Below are positions 10,934 through 22,768 of a stretch of DNA of 64,000 nucleotides, in pieces. Within the stretch, counting starts at the first letter, position 1; each line of letters starts with the position of its first letter. Origin of the DNA: Agrostemma githago (Eukaryota > Streptophyta > Magnoliopsida > Caryophyllales > Caryophyllaceae); NCBI GenBank assembly GCA_958450325.1, contig OY288243.1, positions 61,054,606 to 61,118,605 of the forward strand, in the 5' to 3' direction. The notes under the pieces were generated by a model. That model did no database searches. It saw nothing but the letters and a program-made list of their open reading frames with translations, and had not been told where the DNA came from. The position numbers and the translations under genes are program-made.

Positions 10934-12205
10934 GGGTCATATACTAGTATATGTAGGACACTGAAAATTGTATTCATTATAATCGTATGAGCTCAATAGT
11001 GCTATCAAACATTCTAACCGTCTTATGCAATTCGGTCCATTAATCATATGTACATAGAACCAAAGCGGCCTTTGCCACAGTTTGTCGTAACAGGACCCAT
11101 CAATGATCACATATGCAAACATGACTAACGACATGAATCTAGTATAGGAGTGTAGCATGGAAACAACAACTGAATGTGATCCAAATATGCATATTTCCAA
11201 CTGGTCCACCTTAAGCCTTAGTGAGATCAACCAAATGAAACAAAGTGAAACTGAAAACTGTAAACCTTATTTCTGCAGAACTGAATAACCGTATACCATA
11301 ATGTGTCTAATGTGACAAACTCTCACTTAGCCTGAATATCTTTAAAACCGAAGCACCCATTTGAGCAATATGCTCAAGAAAGACCGTGGGTGGTAATTTT
11401 GATAAGCGGATCCGCAAAATGGAGTTTGTACAAACATATCTTAGACGCCTTTCCCTCTGAATTGTTTCCATAACAACACATCACTTGTATTGTTATTTGA
11501 AACTATAATATCCGTCAAGTTATCACAAATAACTTAAATGGTCTTTCAATACCGAACTTAATTTGCAGCTTTGTGACAAATAAGCATGACCAATTAGAAG
11601 TCAAAATGCTGAATGATCTCAACCTGAATCGATCTCCTTTATATGATAACATTGTTTTGCTCCAAATATAAATGACAAACAATATTTGGCTGCCCTTAGT
11701 GGATCTCAATATCCTACTGTATTTCTTTGATATCTGTCAATTAAACTATATAATGTACACAATATCCAAACATGTACAGAATAAATTTAATTATAAACTA
11801 TTACTCAAACACATGAAAAATATCCTGAAGTACATGGATTTAAGTAATACTGTGTATTCTAAATGAATTTTTCCTTAAGGACATCAATGAAACTGCGTTA
11901 GTCTCATTTACTGAAAGGATATAAAACTCGATATATATTTTCATACTCCCACTGAATCTTGAGTATCTACAATCATGTACCACATCCATACAAAACCAAA
12001 TGATGATGCTATCATGGTAGATTGATGTACTCTTCGACGGAAAATCTTATTTGAGTTTTCATTAGATGATTATTAACCTTAATTTGCAGAAACTTTCACT
12101 TTAATCTATTGAGTCAAGATTTCCAGTATCTGCAACAATGGGTCTATCAATGTCACCATTGACAAACTTGTCTTTACCATTCATCCAATGTAACTCCATA
12201 TATAT
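10934..12205 (-). pseudogene. Degenerate copia pol 3' region
   Basis: The minus strand at about 11425-11380 reads LHFADPLIKITTHGLS, matching the ADPLTK motif at the end of copia RNase H, about 500 bp from the 3' LTR as expected. The rest is too mutated to translate. ORFs of 60-97 aa in this stretch show no domain. It ends in the (TA)n tract at 12198-12210, where the nested block begins. Confidence 0.5.
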
Positions 12206-12486
12206 ATATATGATTGGGGCCGACAGCCTGACACTAACAGCCTGCTAGGCAGGCTCCCAGAGGATTGCCGATTAAACCCAGAAACCGACCCGGCAAACAG
12301 TCAAAGTAAATAACATAGAAGTGGGAAGAGCTACCAAGGAAAACAGCTGACCGTCGGGCCATCAGGATGACGCGGCCTGCTAGACCTTAGCTCCAGCAGC
12401 TTAAAGCCCGCCTACCCCCTGAGGACATCTCCGCAGACAGAGCAGGGATCCCCAGGGGCCCTCTCGTCATTTTGCCTGAGGTAATT

Positions 12487-12540
12487 GAGAATGGGTGGAT
12501 GAGAGGACGCCACTTGTCACCCCCGTATCCACCCATTCTC
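12487..12540 (+). promoter_or_regulatory. U3 hairpin 1 of R1 LTR
   Basis: GAGAATGGGTGGAT (12487-12500) and its exact complement ATCCACCCATTCTC (12527-12540) form a 14-bp stem. The R2 LTR has the same hairpin with a paired base change (see findings). Confidence 0.7.
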
Positions 12541-12551
12541 CTTCTACTTCC

Positions 12552-12598
12552 CTTTCTTGTGGGAAGGTATAAATACTCTTCCATTTCCTACAAGAAAG
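12552..12598 (+). promoter_or_regulatory. U3 promoter: TATA box inside an inverted repeat
   Basis: TATAAATA (12568-12575) sits between CTTTCTTGTGGGAA (12552-12565) and TTCCTACAAGAAAG (12585-12598), arms that pair at 13 of 14 positions. The right LTR copy is at 24061-24107. This is the likely R1 transcription start region. Confidence 0.7.
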
Positions 12599-12898
12599 GG
12601 GTTGGATTTTCTCTCTCTAGAACTCTTACTCTAAAATTGTCGCCCAGTTCCTCACGAGCTGGGTTTCTTAAGGCTTTCACAGACTAACTTAGGCATCGGA
12701 GAGGGTTTCCTCGGACAACCTCCGAGGCCCTGTGCGTTTTCTGTGCAGGGAGCCTGCCCAATCCGCCGGGAAGGTCTGACTGAAAGAGTAGGAGGAAGGA
12801 GAGTGTCAAGATTGATCAGTGAACATTCAGAAGTAACACCGAACGATTCAAACCCGAATCCCGCGTCGGGTTAATTGATTCCAGCAACCGGAACAATT

Positions 12899-12916
12899 TG
12901 GCGCCGTCTGTGGGGA
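12899..12916 (+). other. Primer binding site of R1
   Basis: TGGCGCCGTCTGTGGGGA starts 3 bp after the 5' LTR end. Its first eight bases equal the tRNA-Asp-type PBS of the Athila element at 38586, but the inner part differs. R2 has the identical site (57298-57315). Confidence 0.8.
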
Positions 12917-12993
12917 AGATCTGGTTGTATCCACGAATTACCCACAAAAATCAACCATTCCCAATTACAAAAACTAAACCAATCAAAGTAATC

Positions 12994-15900
12994 ATGTCGG
13001 AAATCGTTGACACCAGTGTAGGGGCAGGTCCGACGGTCCCACCGGTGACCCCCCTATACGGCATGCCACAGCCGGAGAGGGCTCCTCCCACCACGACCCT
13101 GGAGATGGGAGGAACCAGTCTCCTGGGCATGCCAAATGCTGCTGTAGCACCAGAGTTGGGGGCACACCCAGGGCACACTCTGAACCTGACCCCAGCTCAG
13201 ATGGTACAGACAGCTGTCTTCTTCTCTGCAATGCTAAACCAGGAGTTCACCCCTGGGGACTTGGTAGGCAGGGTCGCAACGACCCCCAGGCAGCCACCCT
13301 CAATGAGCAGGGATGGAGTTGGGGGCACGAAGCGAACCGCCGCCAGAAACGCCCAGAGGAAAGCAAGAAGGACAGCTCAAGTATACGCGCAGGTGCAGAA
13401 GCGTATCACAACAGGCAGCCAAGAGCCACCTGCCCAACAATAGGCGTTCTCCATTCACACAACAGAATCCGCGTCTGGAGAGCAGAGAGGTCTATCTCAG
13501 GGATTGTGGGAGCGGATGAGGCACAAGGAACCTGCATCCAAGCGCCTGGGGGAAAAGCAGGGCAGAGTCTTCTCCAGGTTAACGCCGGCAGCCAAGGGAC
13601 TGCCGACCCCAGGGTTGTCCCAAAGCCTGCAGTCTAGGCTTAACCGGGGGCAACCACTCGAATCTAGATACCACCAGGATGACAACCTCTGCCAGTCTCA
13701 GAGGAAGAGACCCAGACAAATCTCCCCTGATGTAGAGGACGAAGCAGCGAGCAGGCCGCCACCAAGGCACCGCTCCCCCAGTACTAGGAAACCGATCCCT
13801 AGACAATGGGATATCCACGGTAACCAGTCTGGGGAAAGCAGGTCACGAGTGGTAGGCAGGCCTACAAAAACCCCTCTTCATCCTGATGTACAAGATTTCC
13901 CCATCCCAAAAATCAAAATGCCTACCGTCAAGTTCGACGGGACCACAGACCCAGAGGATCATCTGGCGGCATTTGAGAGTCACATGGGCATGTATGACGT
14001 GGATGACGCAATCTGGTGTAAAATCTTCCCAACCACCCTGGTAGGACTTGCACAAGGATGGTTCAGGGATCTTCGCCAGGGATCGATCAACTTCTTTATA
14101 GAGTTAGCCGAGGCCTTCCTTGAGCAATATGCAGGGAACAAAAGGAGACGCCTCACTCGTTTCGATCTCATGACCCTGAAACAGAAGAAGGGCGAAAGCG
14201 TCAGGGAGTACCTGAAGAGGTTTGACTTGTCCTATCAGCAAGTCAGAGAGATCGATGATTCCACCGCTGCTTACGCCCTGACAATCTCCCTGCTCCCAGG
14301 AGAAATGAAGAATCAGCTGATCAGGTCCCAGCCTGAAACCTTGGCCAAGGTCAGGAAAATAGCTGAAGGGTTTATTCTGCAAGAAGAGTTTCACAGCCTG
14401 CCGGACACCCCTGCAGGTCAAGCAAGGCCGCAAGGGGGACCGCAGGGTGGATGTGGCAGAAATGAGCCAGGCAAACAAAGAGAAGAGGGAGACACCCCCA
14501 AGAAAGAGCGCACAACATACCAGCCAAGATTTGACAGCTACACGGCCCTCAATAGGCCGAGAGCAGAAATCTTCGAGTTGGAAAAAGAAACAGCAAAATG
14601 GACTCGTCCAGACAAGCCGCGCAGCCCAAAGGGGGATCCCAAAAAATTCTGCACGTTCCACGATTGCATAGGCCATACCACGGAGGAATGCCGACACTTA
14701 AAAGATGAAATAGAGAAACTTATAAGAAACGGCTGGCTGAGCAACTATGTAGCAAGGAACAAACCCCAAAAGGAGGCGGCGGACAAACCTGAAGGCTCAG
14801 TCCAAAATCGCACAATTATCCATGTGGTGTCAGGAAATGCAGAGGGACGGACTAGCAGACGAAGCCAGAAAAGGCAGATCCGCGAATTGCGGAATCAAAT
14901 TTGCTACGCCGAGAGGGCAGAAAGTCCAAGAGGCACCACCCTAAGCATCACCCCTGAAGATGCAGGGAGAATCGTGTACCCGCATAGTGACCCTCTGGTC
15001 TTAACTCTTGAAATTAGCAATCACATTGTCAAGAGATGCATGGTGGACACTGGCGCCTATACAAACCTCTTGTACAAAGACGCTTTTGAGAAAATGAATC
15101 TAGAAAAAAGACATCTGAAGCCGGCCCCTGGATCTTTGTATGGGTTCAGTGGGGCAGGTGTGCTACCCATGGGAGTTATCGACCTGCCAGTAACATTCGG
15201 GGAGGGGGCCTCGGCCAGAAATATCAGGGCATCATTTGTTGTGGTGGATGCCAAGTCTGCGTACAACACCCTGATATGGCGAGCCACCCTAGATGAAATA
15301 GAAGCTGCTGTGTCAATCAGGGCCCTTACCATAGCCTATGTGACAGACTTTGGCATGGAGGGGAAGGTCCATGAGGATCAGGAGTCGGCCAGACACTGTT
15401 ACTTTGTGGCCCTGCAAGCCCATGAGACAGAAAGGAAAGGAAAGCGAAAAGCCGAAAGCTCTCCCAGCAGGGAAGGCGAAATCTCGGCTGCCCAGCAAGA
15501 AACAGCCCACCTAGAGCCTGAAGGGGAGAGCATGCTGGTGGACTTAGAACCAGGAAGGCAGGTCCTCATAGGGGCCGACCTGGAGGAGTCCTACCAAAGG
15601 GAGTTAATTGCAGTCCTGAGAGAAAATAGGGATGTATTTGCTTACTCTGCAGATGAGATGCCAGGGGTCGACCCGGCTTTTATTGTTCACAAGCTGAACA
15701 TTAATCCGGAGGCTCGCCCTGTGAAGCAGAAGAAGAGAAACATGTCAGTAGAGAAAGACGCGGCGATAAAAGAAGAAATAGACAAACTCCTAAAGGCAGA
15801 TTTCATCGAAGTCTGTGACTACCCTGAATGCTTGGCAAACGTTGTGATGGTAAAAAAGTCGTCAGGAGCATGGAGAATGTGCGTAGACTTTACCAATCTT

Positions 15901-18720
15901 AACAAAGCCTGCCCAAAGGACTGCTACCCTCTGCCCAGGATAGATCAACTGGTGGATGCCACTAGTGGATACACCACGCTAAGTTTTCTGGATGCATTCT
16001 CAGGGTACCATCAAGTGTACCTCTGGCAGCCAGACAGGGTGAGGTGCGCCTTCATAACCAGCCATGGCACTTACATGTATAAGATGATGCCATTTGGGCT
16101 GAAGAATGCAGGCGCCACCTATCAGCGGTTGGTAGACAAAGTCTTTGAAAATCAAAAAGGGAGAAATTTGGAAGCCTATGTCGATGATGCGATTGTCAAG
16201 AGCAAGGGGGACAAGGAGCATCTAACAGACCTTCAGGAAACATTCTCCTCCCTGCGGTCATACAAGATGAAGCTGAATCCGAAGAAATGCACATTCGGGG
16301 TCCGATCCGGAAAATTCCTGGGATTCTTAGTAAGCTCCAGGGGGATAGACGCCAATCCCGAAAAAGTTCAGGCGGTCCTAGATCTCCCGGAGCCTAAAAC
16401 CATCAGGGACATTTAGCGGCTTACGGGCAGGATGGCCGCCCTAGCCCGATTTATCGCCAGGTCAGCAGACAAGTCCACCCCCTTCTTCAAAGTATTAAAG
16501 GGCAACAAGCAATTCAAATGGGAGGATGAACAAAAGAAAGCCTTCGAACAATTGAAGGAACACCTGAAGAAACTCCCTACCTTGGCAAGACCAGTGGCCG
16601 GAGAAAAACTATACCTATACATTGCTGTCACCAACACGGCAGTAAGTGCAGTTATCCTAAGGGAGGAAGCAAACTCACAACAACCCATCTACTTTGTGAG
16701 TCACGCCCTGGAAACAGCCGAAAGAAATTATCCTTTGATAGAAAAGGCCGCCTATGCAGTCATCATCGCAGCTAGAAAACTCAGACCCTACTTCGACGCA
16801 CATCCCGTTGTGGTCCTCACCGACCAGCCGCTAGAAAAAGTGTTGGAAAAGTTTGAGAAATCAGGAAGGCTGCTGAAACGGGCGATCGAGTTAAGCGGGC
16901 TGGGGATATCATATCAGCCAAGAACAGCCATCAAAGCACAAGCCTTGGCTGATTTCCTGGCTGAATGTTCCCATTCAGGGGAAGAGGAGCCCCCCGCCGA
17001 AGAATGGATTGTGCACACTGACGGATCCTCAACAGCCAATGGTGCAGGGGCAGGCGTTGTACTGACCAGCCCAGAAGGAGTTGATTTTGAGCATGCGCTC
17101 AGATTCACCTTCCCCGCATCAAACAACGAGGCAGAGTACGAAGCTGTACTCGCAGGGATAAATCTGGCTAAAGCCGCAGGGGCAGAGTGAGTTATACTAG
17201 CAACTGACTCCCAGCTCATTGCTAATCAAATTAACGGAGAATATGAGGCCAGAGACCAGACCATGGCCACCTACCTTGAAAAAGTAAAACAGGAATTATC
17301 AAGCCTGAAGTCCTATGAAATCCAGCAAATACCCCGATCACAGAATAATCGGGCTGACGCTCTGTCAAAGCTGGCCAGCTCCAGCTTGCAAGACATAAGG
17401 AGGTCAGTTTGGGTTGATGTTATGCATGAGAAGTCCACCACTCCCTGTCAGACAGTCAGCACCATTGAGGAGAGACAGGAAAACTGGATGACCCCCATCA
17501 TTCAGTTCAAAAGATACGGCATCCTACCACCTGATTCGGTACAGAAGAGGAAAATTCAAGCCAAAGCCGCCTGGTTCATAATCATTGACGAAGAGCTCTA
17601 CAAAAAATCTTTCACTTACCCCCTGCTCAGATGCCTAGGGGCAAACCAGGCTGCCGAAGTCCTAGAAGACATCCACTCAGAAATCTGTGGACATCACATC
17701 GGAGGAAGGTCATTGGCCCACAAGGCCCTCAGGGCAGGGTACTACTGGCCTACCATGCTAGCAGATGCCAGAAGCCTAACCCAAAAGTGCAGAAAATGCC
17801 AACTCTTCGCTCCATCAATCCATGTCCCAGCCCAAGAACTCAGGCCGATTCTATCTTTCATTCCTTTCGCCCAATGGGGAATGGACATTCTGGGTCCATT
17901 CACCACGGCTACAGGGGGCCGAAAATTTCTGATCGTAGGGATAGACTACTTCACAAAGTGGGTTGAAGCTGAAGCAGTCCCAAACATCACCGAGCCGGCG
18001 GTCAGGAAGGTCATTTGGAGGAACATTATAACCAGATTTGGCCTTCCAAAAACATTGGTGTTTGACCATGGAAGGCAATTTGATAATGACCCCCTAAGAG
18101 CCTGGCTAGAGGGGCATGGGATAGTCGTCGCCTATTCCGCCGTCTGCCACCCCCAGACCAATGGGCAGGCCGAGGCTGCGAACAAACAGATCTTAAACGG
18201 ACTCAGAAAAATGGTAGATGACCTCAAGGGAAGATGGGCGGACGAGCTACCAAGCATCCTCTGGTCAATAAGGACCACCAGAAAGGAGTCAACAGGTCAG
18301 ACGCCCTTTGGCCTGGTGTATGGAGCGGAGGCTTTGCTACCCATCGAAGTGCGAGTTCCTACCCTGCGATCTCAGCAATACAACCAGGCTGACAATCACG
18401 AAGCAATGGCCGAAGCTCTTGACCTGGTCCAGGAAGTCAGGGAGGAAGCTTGCACCAAAATAGCAGCCTACCAGCAAAGGATGAGGAAGGCATACAACAA
18501 GCGGGTGCATGAGAGAAGATTCCAGGTAGGAGACCTGGTATTAAGAAAGACACAGGCTGTTGGAAAATCTAGAGAACACGGCAAATTAAGCGCTAACTGG
18601 GAAGGCCCATACCAAGTGACCCAGATCTTGGGAACAGGCACGTACAAAATTGCCAACCCAGCAGGCCAGGAGTTAAACGCGCACTGGAACGCCGACACCC
18701 TAAAAATATACTATGTATGA
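12994..18720 (+). pseudogene. R1 gag-pol polyprotein, three nonsense codons
   Basis: One frame of 1,909 codons runs from ATG 12994 (MSEIVDTSVGAGPTVPP) to TGA 18718-18720. It encodes gag, protease, reverse transcriptase, RNase H and integrase for the particle, cDNA synthesis and insertion. Landmarks: Retrotrans_gag around residues 310-440 (FDGTTDPEDHLAAFESHMGM); CTFHDCIGHTTEEC near 552; protease MVDTGAYTNLLY near 683; RT MPFGLKNAGATYQRLV and YVDDAIVKS near 1061; RNase H VHTDGSSTANGAGAGVV near 1340; integrase HHCC region near 1565 (CGHHIGGRSLAHKA, CRKCQLF); core GMDILGPF, FDHGRQF and HPQTNGQAEAANK with D, D and E all present. In-frame stops TAG 13441, TAG 16414 and TGA 17188 break it. R2 has CAG, CAG and CGA at these positions. 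Confidence 0.93.
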
Positions 18721-19004
18721 CTAAGCCTTAAGGAAATCACACCCATAGGGAAAAATACTGGCGGAGGACGATCAAAAAGAAATGTCGACGACTCCGACCA
18801 ATCTTATGTTTTAACGAAATTTCTATAACACTCAAGAATTCATACTCGTTGTCTGTTTAAGGTTACGCTCTCACACACAAACGAGCAGGGAGCAATAGGG
18901 GGACGCCCCTGTTGCCAGAACCCAGAAAAAGGGACACCCCAACAAAAATCTTTGAAACCACTACCTATCCCCTAGCATGAAGGATGCAGGTCACCCACTG
19001 CTAA
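18721..19004. other. Spacer between R1 gag-pol and the tandem array
   Basis: No gene seen. It contains a segment (CAAACGAGCAGGGAGCAATA near 18881) that is homologous, in inverted placement, to R2 near 51320-51350. The two elements are therefore collinear here. Confidence 0.5.
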
Positions 19005-19720
19005 CAAGGACTGGGGGCAAATCCCCCAACCTTGTACAAAAAACGCAAAAGCCCTCCCCGCCTGCCTCTGGGCAGACAGGGAGCAAGCCCCCTGGACTCC
19101 AAGCAGAAACCAGGGACAGGCAAGGCTACGCACGACTGACAAGGACTGGGGGCAAATTCCCCAACCTTGTATAAAAAACGCAAAAGCCCTCCCCGCCTGC
19201 CTCTGGGCAGACAGGGAGCAAGCCCCCTGGACTCCAAGCAGAAACCAGGGACAGGCAAGGCTACGCACGACTGACAAGGACTGGGGGCAAATCCCCCAAC
19301 CTTGTATAAAAAACGCAAAAGCCCTCCCCGCCTGCCTCTGGGCAGACAGGGAGCAAGCCCCCTGGACTCCAAGCAGAAACCAGGGACAGGCAAGGCTACG
19401 CACGACTGACAAGGACTGGGGGCAAATCCCCCAACCTTGTATAAAAAACGCAAAAACCTTCCCCGCCTGCCTCCGGGCAGACAGGGAGCAAGCCCCCTGG
19501 ACTCCAAGCAGAGACCAGGGACGGGCCAGGCTACGCACGACTGACAAGGACTGGGGGCAAATCCCCCAACCTCGTATAAAAACGAAAAAGCCCCCCCGGC
19601 CCGCCTCTGGGCAGGCAGGGGGCAGGCTCCCTGAACCTCGAGCAGAGGCCAGGGGTAGTCCAGGTTGCATACAGCTGACGAGGACTGGGGGCAAATCTCC
19701 CAACCTTGTATGAAAAACAC
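19005..19720 (+). repeat. Tandem repeat array of R1 (about 135-bp unit, 5+ copies)
   Basis: Units start with ACAAGGACTGGGGGCAAAT near 19005, 19138, 19274, 19408, 19547 and 19679 (spacing 132-139 bp). Each unit holds a CAAGG...CCTTG inverted pair followed by TATAAAAA, then a CCTGCCTCTGGGCAG segment. Long ORFs across the array on the minus strand are products of the repeat, not genes. The same unit, diverged, forms the R2 array at 50501-51265. Confidence 0.9.
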
Positions 19721-19891
19721 AAAAGAAGCAAACTGAAACAAAGGAAAGGTATTCCATAGCAAAACCCATGAAGGGTAGAAAGTTCTTTTTACAAAAATAA
19801 CTAAGACAAAGATCCGGAAGGACAGATATTACAGACAGCTGGCAATGATAAAGGCTCAGCGCAGAAAGTAAGACTATTACAAGAAAAAGCA

Positions 19892-22237
19892 TCATGGAGC
19901 ATCCTGGTTGGGGCCGGCGGCTGCCTCAGGTGGTCTGGCCGCCCGAGCCTCATTCTTAGCAGAGTAGCGATTCCGGAAGGCTTCTTCATCAAAAGCGGGG
20001 AACATTTCCCCAATCACCTCCATCACCAACTCTAGGGAAGAGTTGGCACCACTCACGAAGCTGGCATCCACCGCAGCCTCGGTCTCCTCTGCAAGAATCT
20101 CTTTTTCCTTCTTCCACTCTCCCTTGGCCTGTTTAAAGGTCGAGTCAGCTCTGGACAATTGCTCCTCCAAGTCGGCCACTTTTCCTTTCAGGTGCCCCAT
20201 CTCAGCCAGAGAGAGGGTAGCCCGCTCCATTGACAGACGACTCTCCTTTAGATCAGCCTCCAGCTTGGCTACTTCCTTCACAGCTCTCTCTCCCTGAAGT
20301 TTCCACTGACCAGCCTGGTTCTTTGCCTCCTCCAGCTCACCCTCCTGCCTTGCCAGCTTATCCTTCAAGTTGTTTATCAAGGTAATGTCCCACTCCACCA
20401 TAGCCAGGCGGTCAGGAGGAGGAGCCCCTGGTGTGACAGTCAATTCTTCGTCACTCAGGCGCCTGAGAGCCACCAGCTCGGCGGACGCCAACAATACCTT
20501 AGAGGTACGCTGGATGTATTGAAGCACCTGGTGAGAAGTTGAAGTCACGGACTTTGTGAGGCGATCACCCAAGACAACGCCAGAGTCAGAAAGTAGGCCT
20601 AACACGTCCACACTATCACCAGCAGTATAGTGGAACTCCGTGTTTTCCTCCGGAAAAGGAGTACTCGGAAGTTCGCGAGCAGGACGCTTCTCTTCAGGGG
20701 TAGTAGCATCCGCCTCCAAATCCACCACGTCAGCTCCAGAAGGCTCTCTATCCCTCTTTCTCCTCAGCTCTAAAAGGGCACTCTCCCCGGTCCCCTCAGA
20801 GTTTACAGGGCGCGCTCCCTGAGAAGTTCGAGGCCCAGCTGAAGAAACACCCTGCTTCTGACCAGGGGAAGGGGTGGCCCCTGAGGTGACCTCAGCCTCC
20901 CCCTCATAAATACTGGGAGTAGGGGTCGCCGGCTTTGACGACGGCAGTCGAGGGGGAAGAGGCAGTCTTCAACCAGCAACAAAGTCCTTCACAAGCTTCA
21001 TTAAGCCTTTGCTCCCTTTCCTGAAGTTCGCATGGAGGGAAGGGCGCTTCGAGAGAACGACAAGTTCCTCGCTCAAGCCTAATCTCCTAACCTGCTTCTT
21101 TGTCCAGCACCAAGAGGAGGAAGCTGCAGAAAAGGAGGGGCAGTCAGCTAAAAAACAAAGAGAAATAAAGTCTCTGAAAAATCGCGACAGTAAAAACCCC
21201 CTAGAACTACCTTCAAGGCCGGGAATCAGGCCCAAGGGGAGCAAATACTCGTCTGTCGCTATAAGCTCCGCGTGAGGAAGCCAGAAAGCAGGGCCAAAAA
21301 TGCCGTGTTTGTCCGCGACAATCTCAAAGTTTTTGATCAAAATCTCCTCCTTCGGACTTAGCTTAACCTCCAGGGCCTTCCCCCCGACGCCCGGGTGGTA
21401 TTCCTCGCGAGTCTCCATGCGGGTGTGAACATGGTTCCTAAAATGCCTAGGAATCCTCCACCCTGACGCGCTATGTACGTATAAAAAATTATTTTTCCAG
21501 TCCTTCAGGCTGCTCAAAGCCGGCCAGACCAGGGCGTATTTCTTTTGTCTCTGCAGAGACCAATAACCAGGGGAGCCGTCCCCCCCTGAAGAGGATACCA
21601 TTTGAAGACCAACCATGAAACGAAAGGTATCAATGTAAGGCCCCTCGCCATGAAAAAGACAGGTCCAAGTGTAAGCTATCAAAGACCTAATAGCTGAAGC
21701 AGTCAGCTGAGCAATAGCAACATTCATCCTCCTGAAGGTCTTCTCCAGAAAGGGATGAAGAGGGAATCGCAGGCCGAATTCTAGAGCCTTGTGGTAGACA
21801 GCCACACAACCCTCCGGGGGACATCATACCGTGTCCTTTTCCCCCGGGACTACGACTGTATATCCTTCCCCGAAATTATAGAACTGTTCGATTGCCCCGG
21901 CGGCGTTGCTTTCCAGAATCAAGTCCCTGTTCTTAGCCTCAGGGTAGGTCTTTAAGGGAACCAAGTACTTATTCTTATCCAAGTAATAAGTCTTCCCCCT
22001 CTCCCTACGGATGAGAGGGCCGGCGATCCTGGAAGGATCCACCTCCAGGGCCTCATCATCAGAATCAATCACATCAAAGGGAGCAGGTTCGGGTGCTTCA
22101 GCACCCTCCCCCCTGTGATGGTCATCCTCTCCCCTGGGGCCGACCCCAGAAGAAGAGGCTAGGTCACGCCTGTCACCGTCGCCATCCCCAGTCCTCCCAA
22201 GCAAAGAATTAAAAGAAAGAGGGCGGACTCGCGACAT
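19892..22237 (-). pseudogene. R1 antisense gene b: PF04195-like domain plus coiled coil, with intron; two stops
   Basis: ATG at 22237 (MSRVRPLSFNS). The N-terminal part is acidic and disordered, with DVIDSDDEALEVDPSR and ERGKTYYLDKNKYLVPL. Then comes VAVYHKALEFGLRFPLHPF...MNVAIAQLTASAIRSL, which matches from memory the domain named putative gypsy-type transposon (PF04195). An intron lies at 21210-21124. The C-terminal part has a long coiled coil (from about NNLKDKLARQEGELEEAKNQ to AKGEWKKEKEI) and ends FDEEAFRNRYSAKNEA. Exon lengths 1027 and 1232 keep frame, giving 753 codons. In-frame stops at 21826-21824 and 20971-20969 break it. It runs against gag-pol from its own TATA box. The homologue in R2 (47877-50247) is open. 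Function unknown. Confidence 0.85.
21124..21210 (-). other. Conserved intron of R1 antisense gene b
   Basis: Minus-strand donor GAAG|GTAGTTC at 21210 and acceptor TTCTGCAG|CTTCC at 21124; 87 bp. Position and phase equal those of the 79-bp intron of R2 (48916-48994). Splicing aligns PGLEA...KKQVRRLGLSE with PGLDEG...KKGEVRRLGLTE of R2. Confidence 0.75.
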
Positions 22238-22444
22238 GCTGGCTATGAAGGGAAATATCAATGAAAGAAGGGGAAAGATTTAAAGAAGAGCTTCTAACCT
22301 AGAACACCGATAGTCGCCGGAAAAAGTGACAGAAGATACTTCTTGTTCCTCACGAAATTTTCAGCAACGAAGGCGGTTTGGGAGTATGAAGGGAGTTATG
22401 AATTTCAAAAAGAGTAAAAAGAAAGAATGGAGGGGGAGAAGGGC

Positions 22445-22451
22445 TTATATA
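22445..22451 (-). promoter_or_regulatory. TATA box of R1 antisense gene b
   Basis: TATATAA on the minus strand inside GGGCTTTATATAAGCCC, about 210 bp upstream of the ATG at 22237. R2 has TATAAAAG about 250 bp upstream of its gene b start. Confidence 0.6.
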
Positions 22452-22768
22452 AAGCCCAGGAAGCCTAAAAGGCTACCTCTCTGACAAGACGCCCCCAACA
22501 ACCTCCCACCTGTCGAGCGCTGAACACAAATTGTTCACTCATTCCCAAGAAGGGCCTCGAAAAATGAAAAGTGTCAGAGGAATAGTCGACTGACAACGTC
22601 ATCCCCGCAAAAAAAAAAAAAATAGTCAAGTTGCTCAGATCTTTTCATTAGCCTTAAATGGAAAAAGGGCAGGTTACATATCATGCCAGGCAAATAGAAA
22701 ATAAACATAAGAAAATACATAAGAGCCTAAAATTCCGGCTCGACGCACCTATGTCCGGCTAAGCAGGC

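Larger units (their letters stand above)
12211..12895 (+). repeat. 5' LTR of R1
   Basis: Starts TGATTGGGGCCGAC and ends CCGGAACA. It carries two inverted repeats in U3 (12487-12540 and 12552-12598) and a TATA box at 12568-12575. Right LTR partner at 23720-24404. Confidence 0.95.

Noticed and set aside
12982..13231. Minus-strand ORFs over the start of R1 gag
   Set aside because: Shadows of gag; no antisense gene here and no match in R2.
18972..19895. 307-aa and 253-aa minus-strand ORFs with repeated GWGICPQSL-type peptides
   Set aside because: They follow the 135-bp tandem array and arise in several frames; the R2 array gives equally long unrelated ORFs. Products of the repeat.
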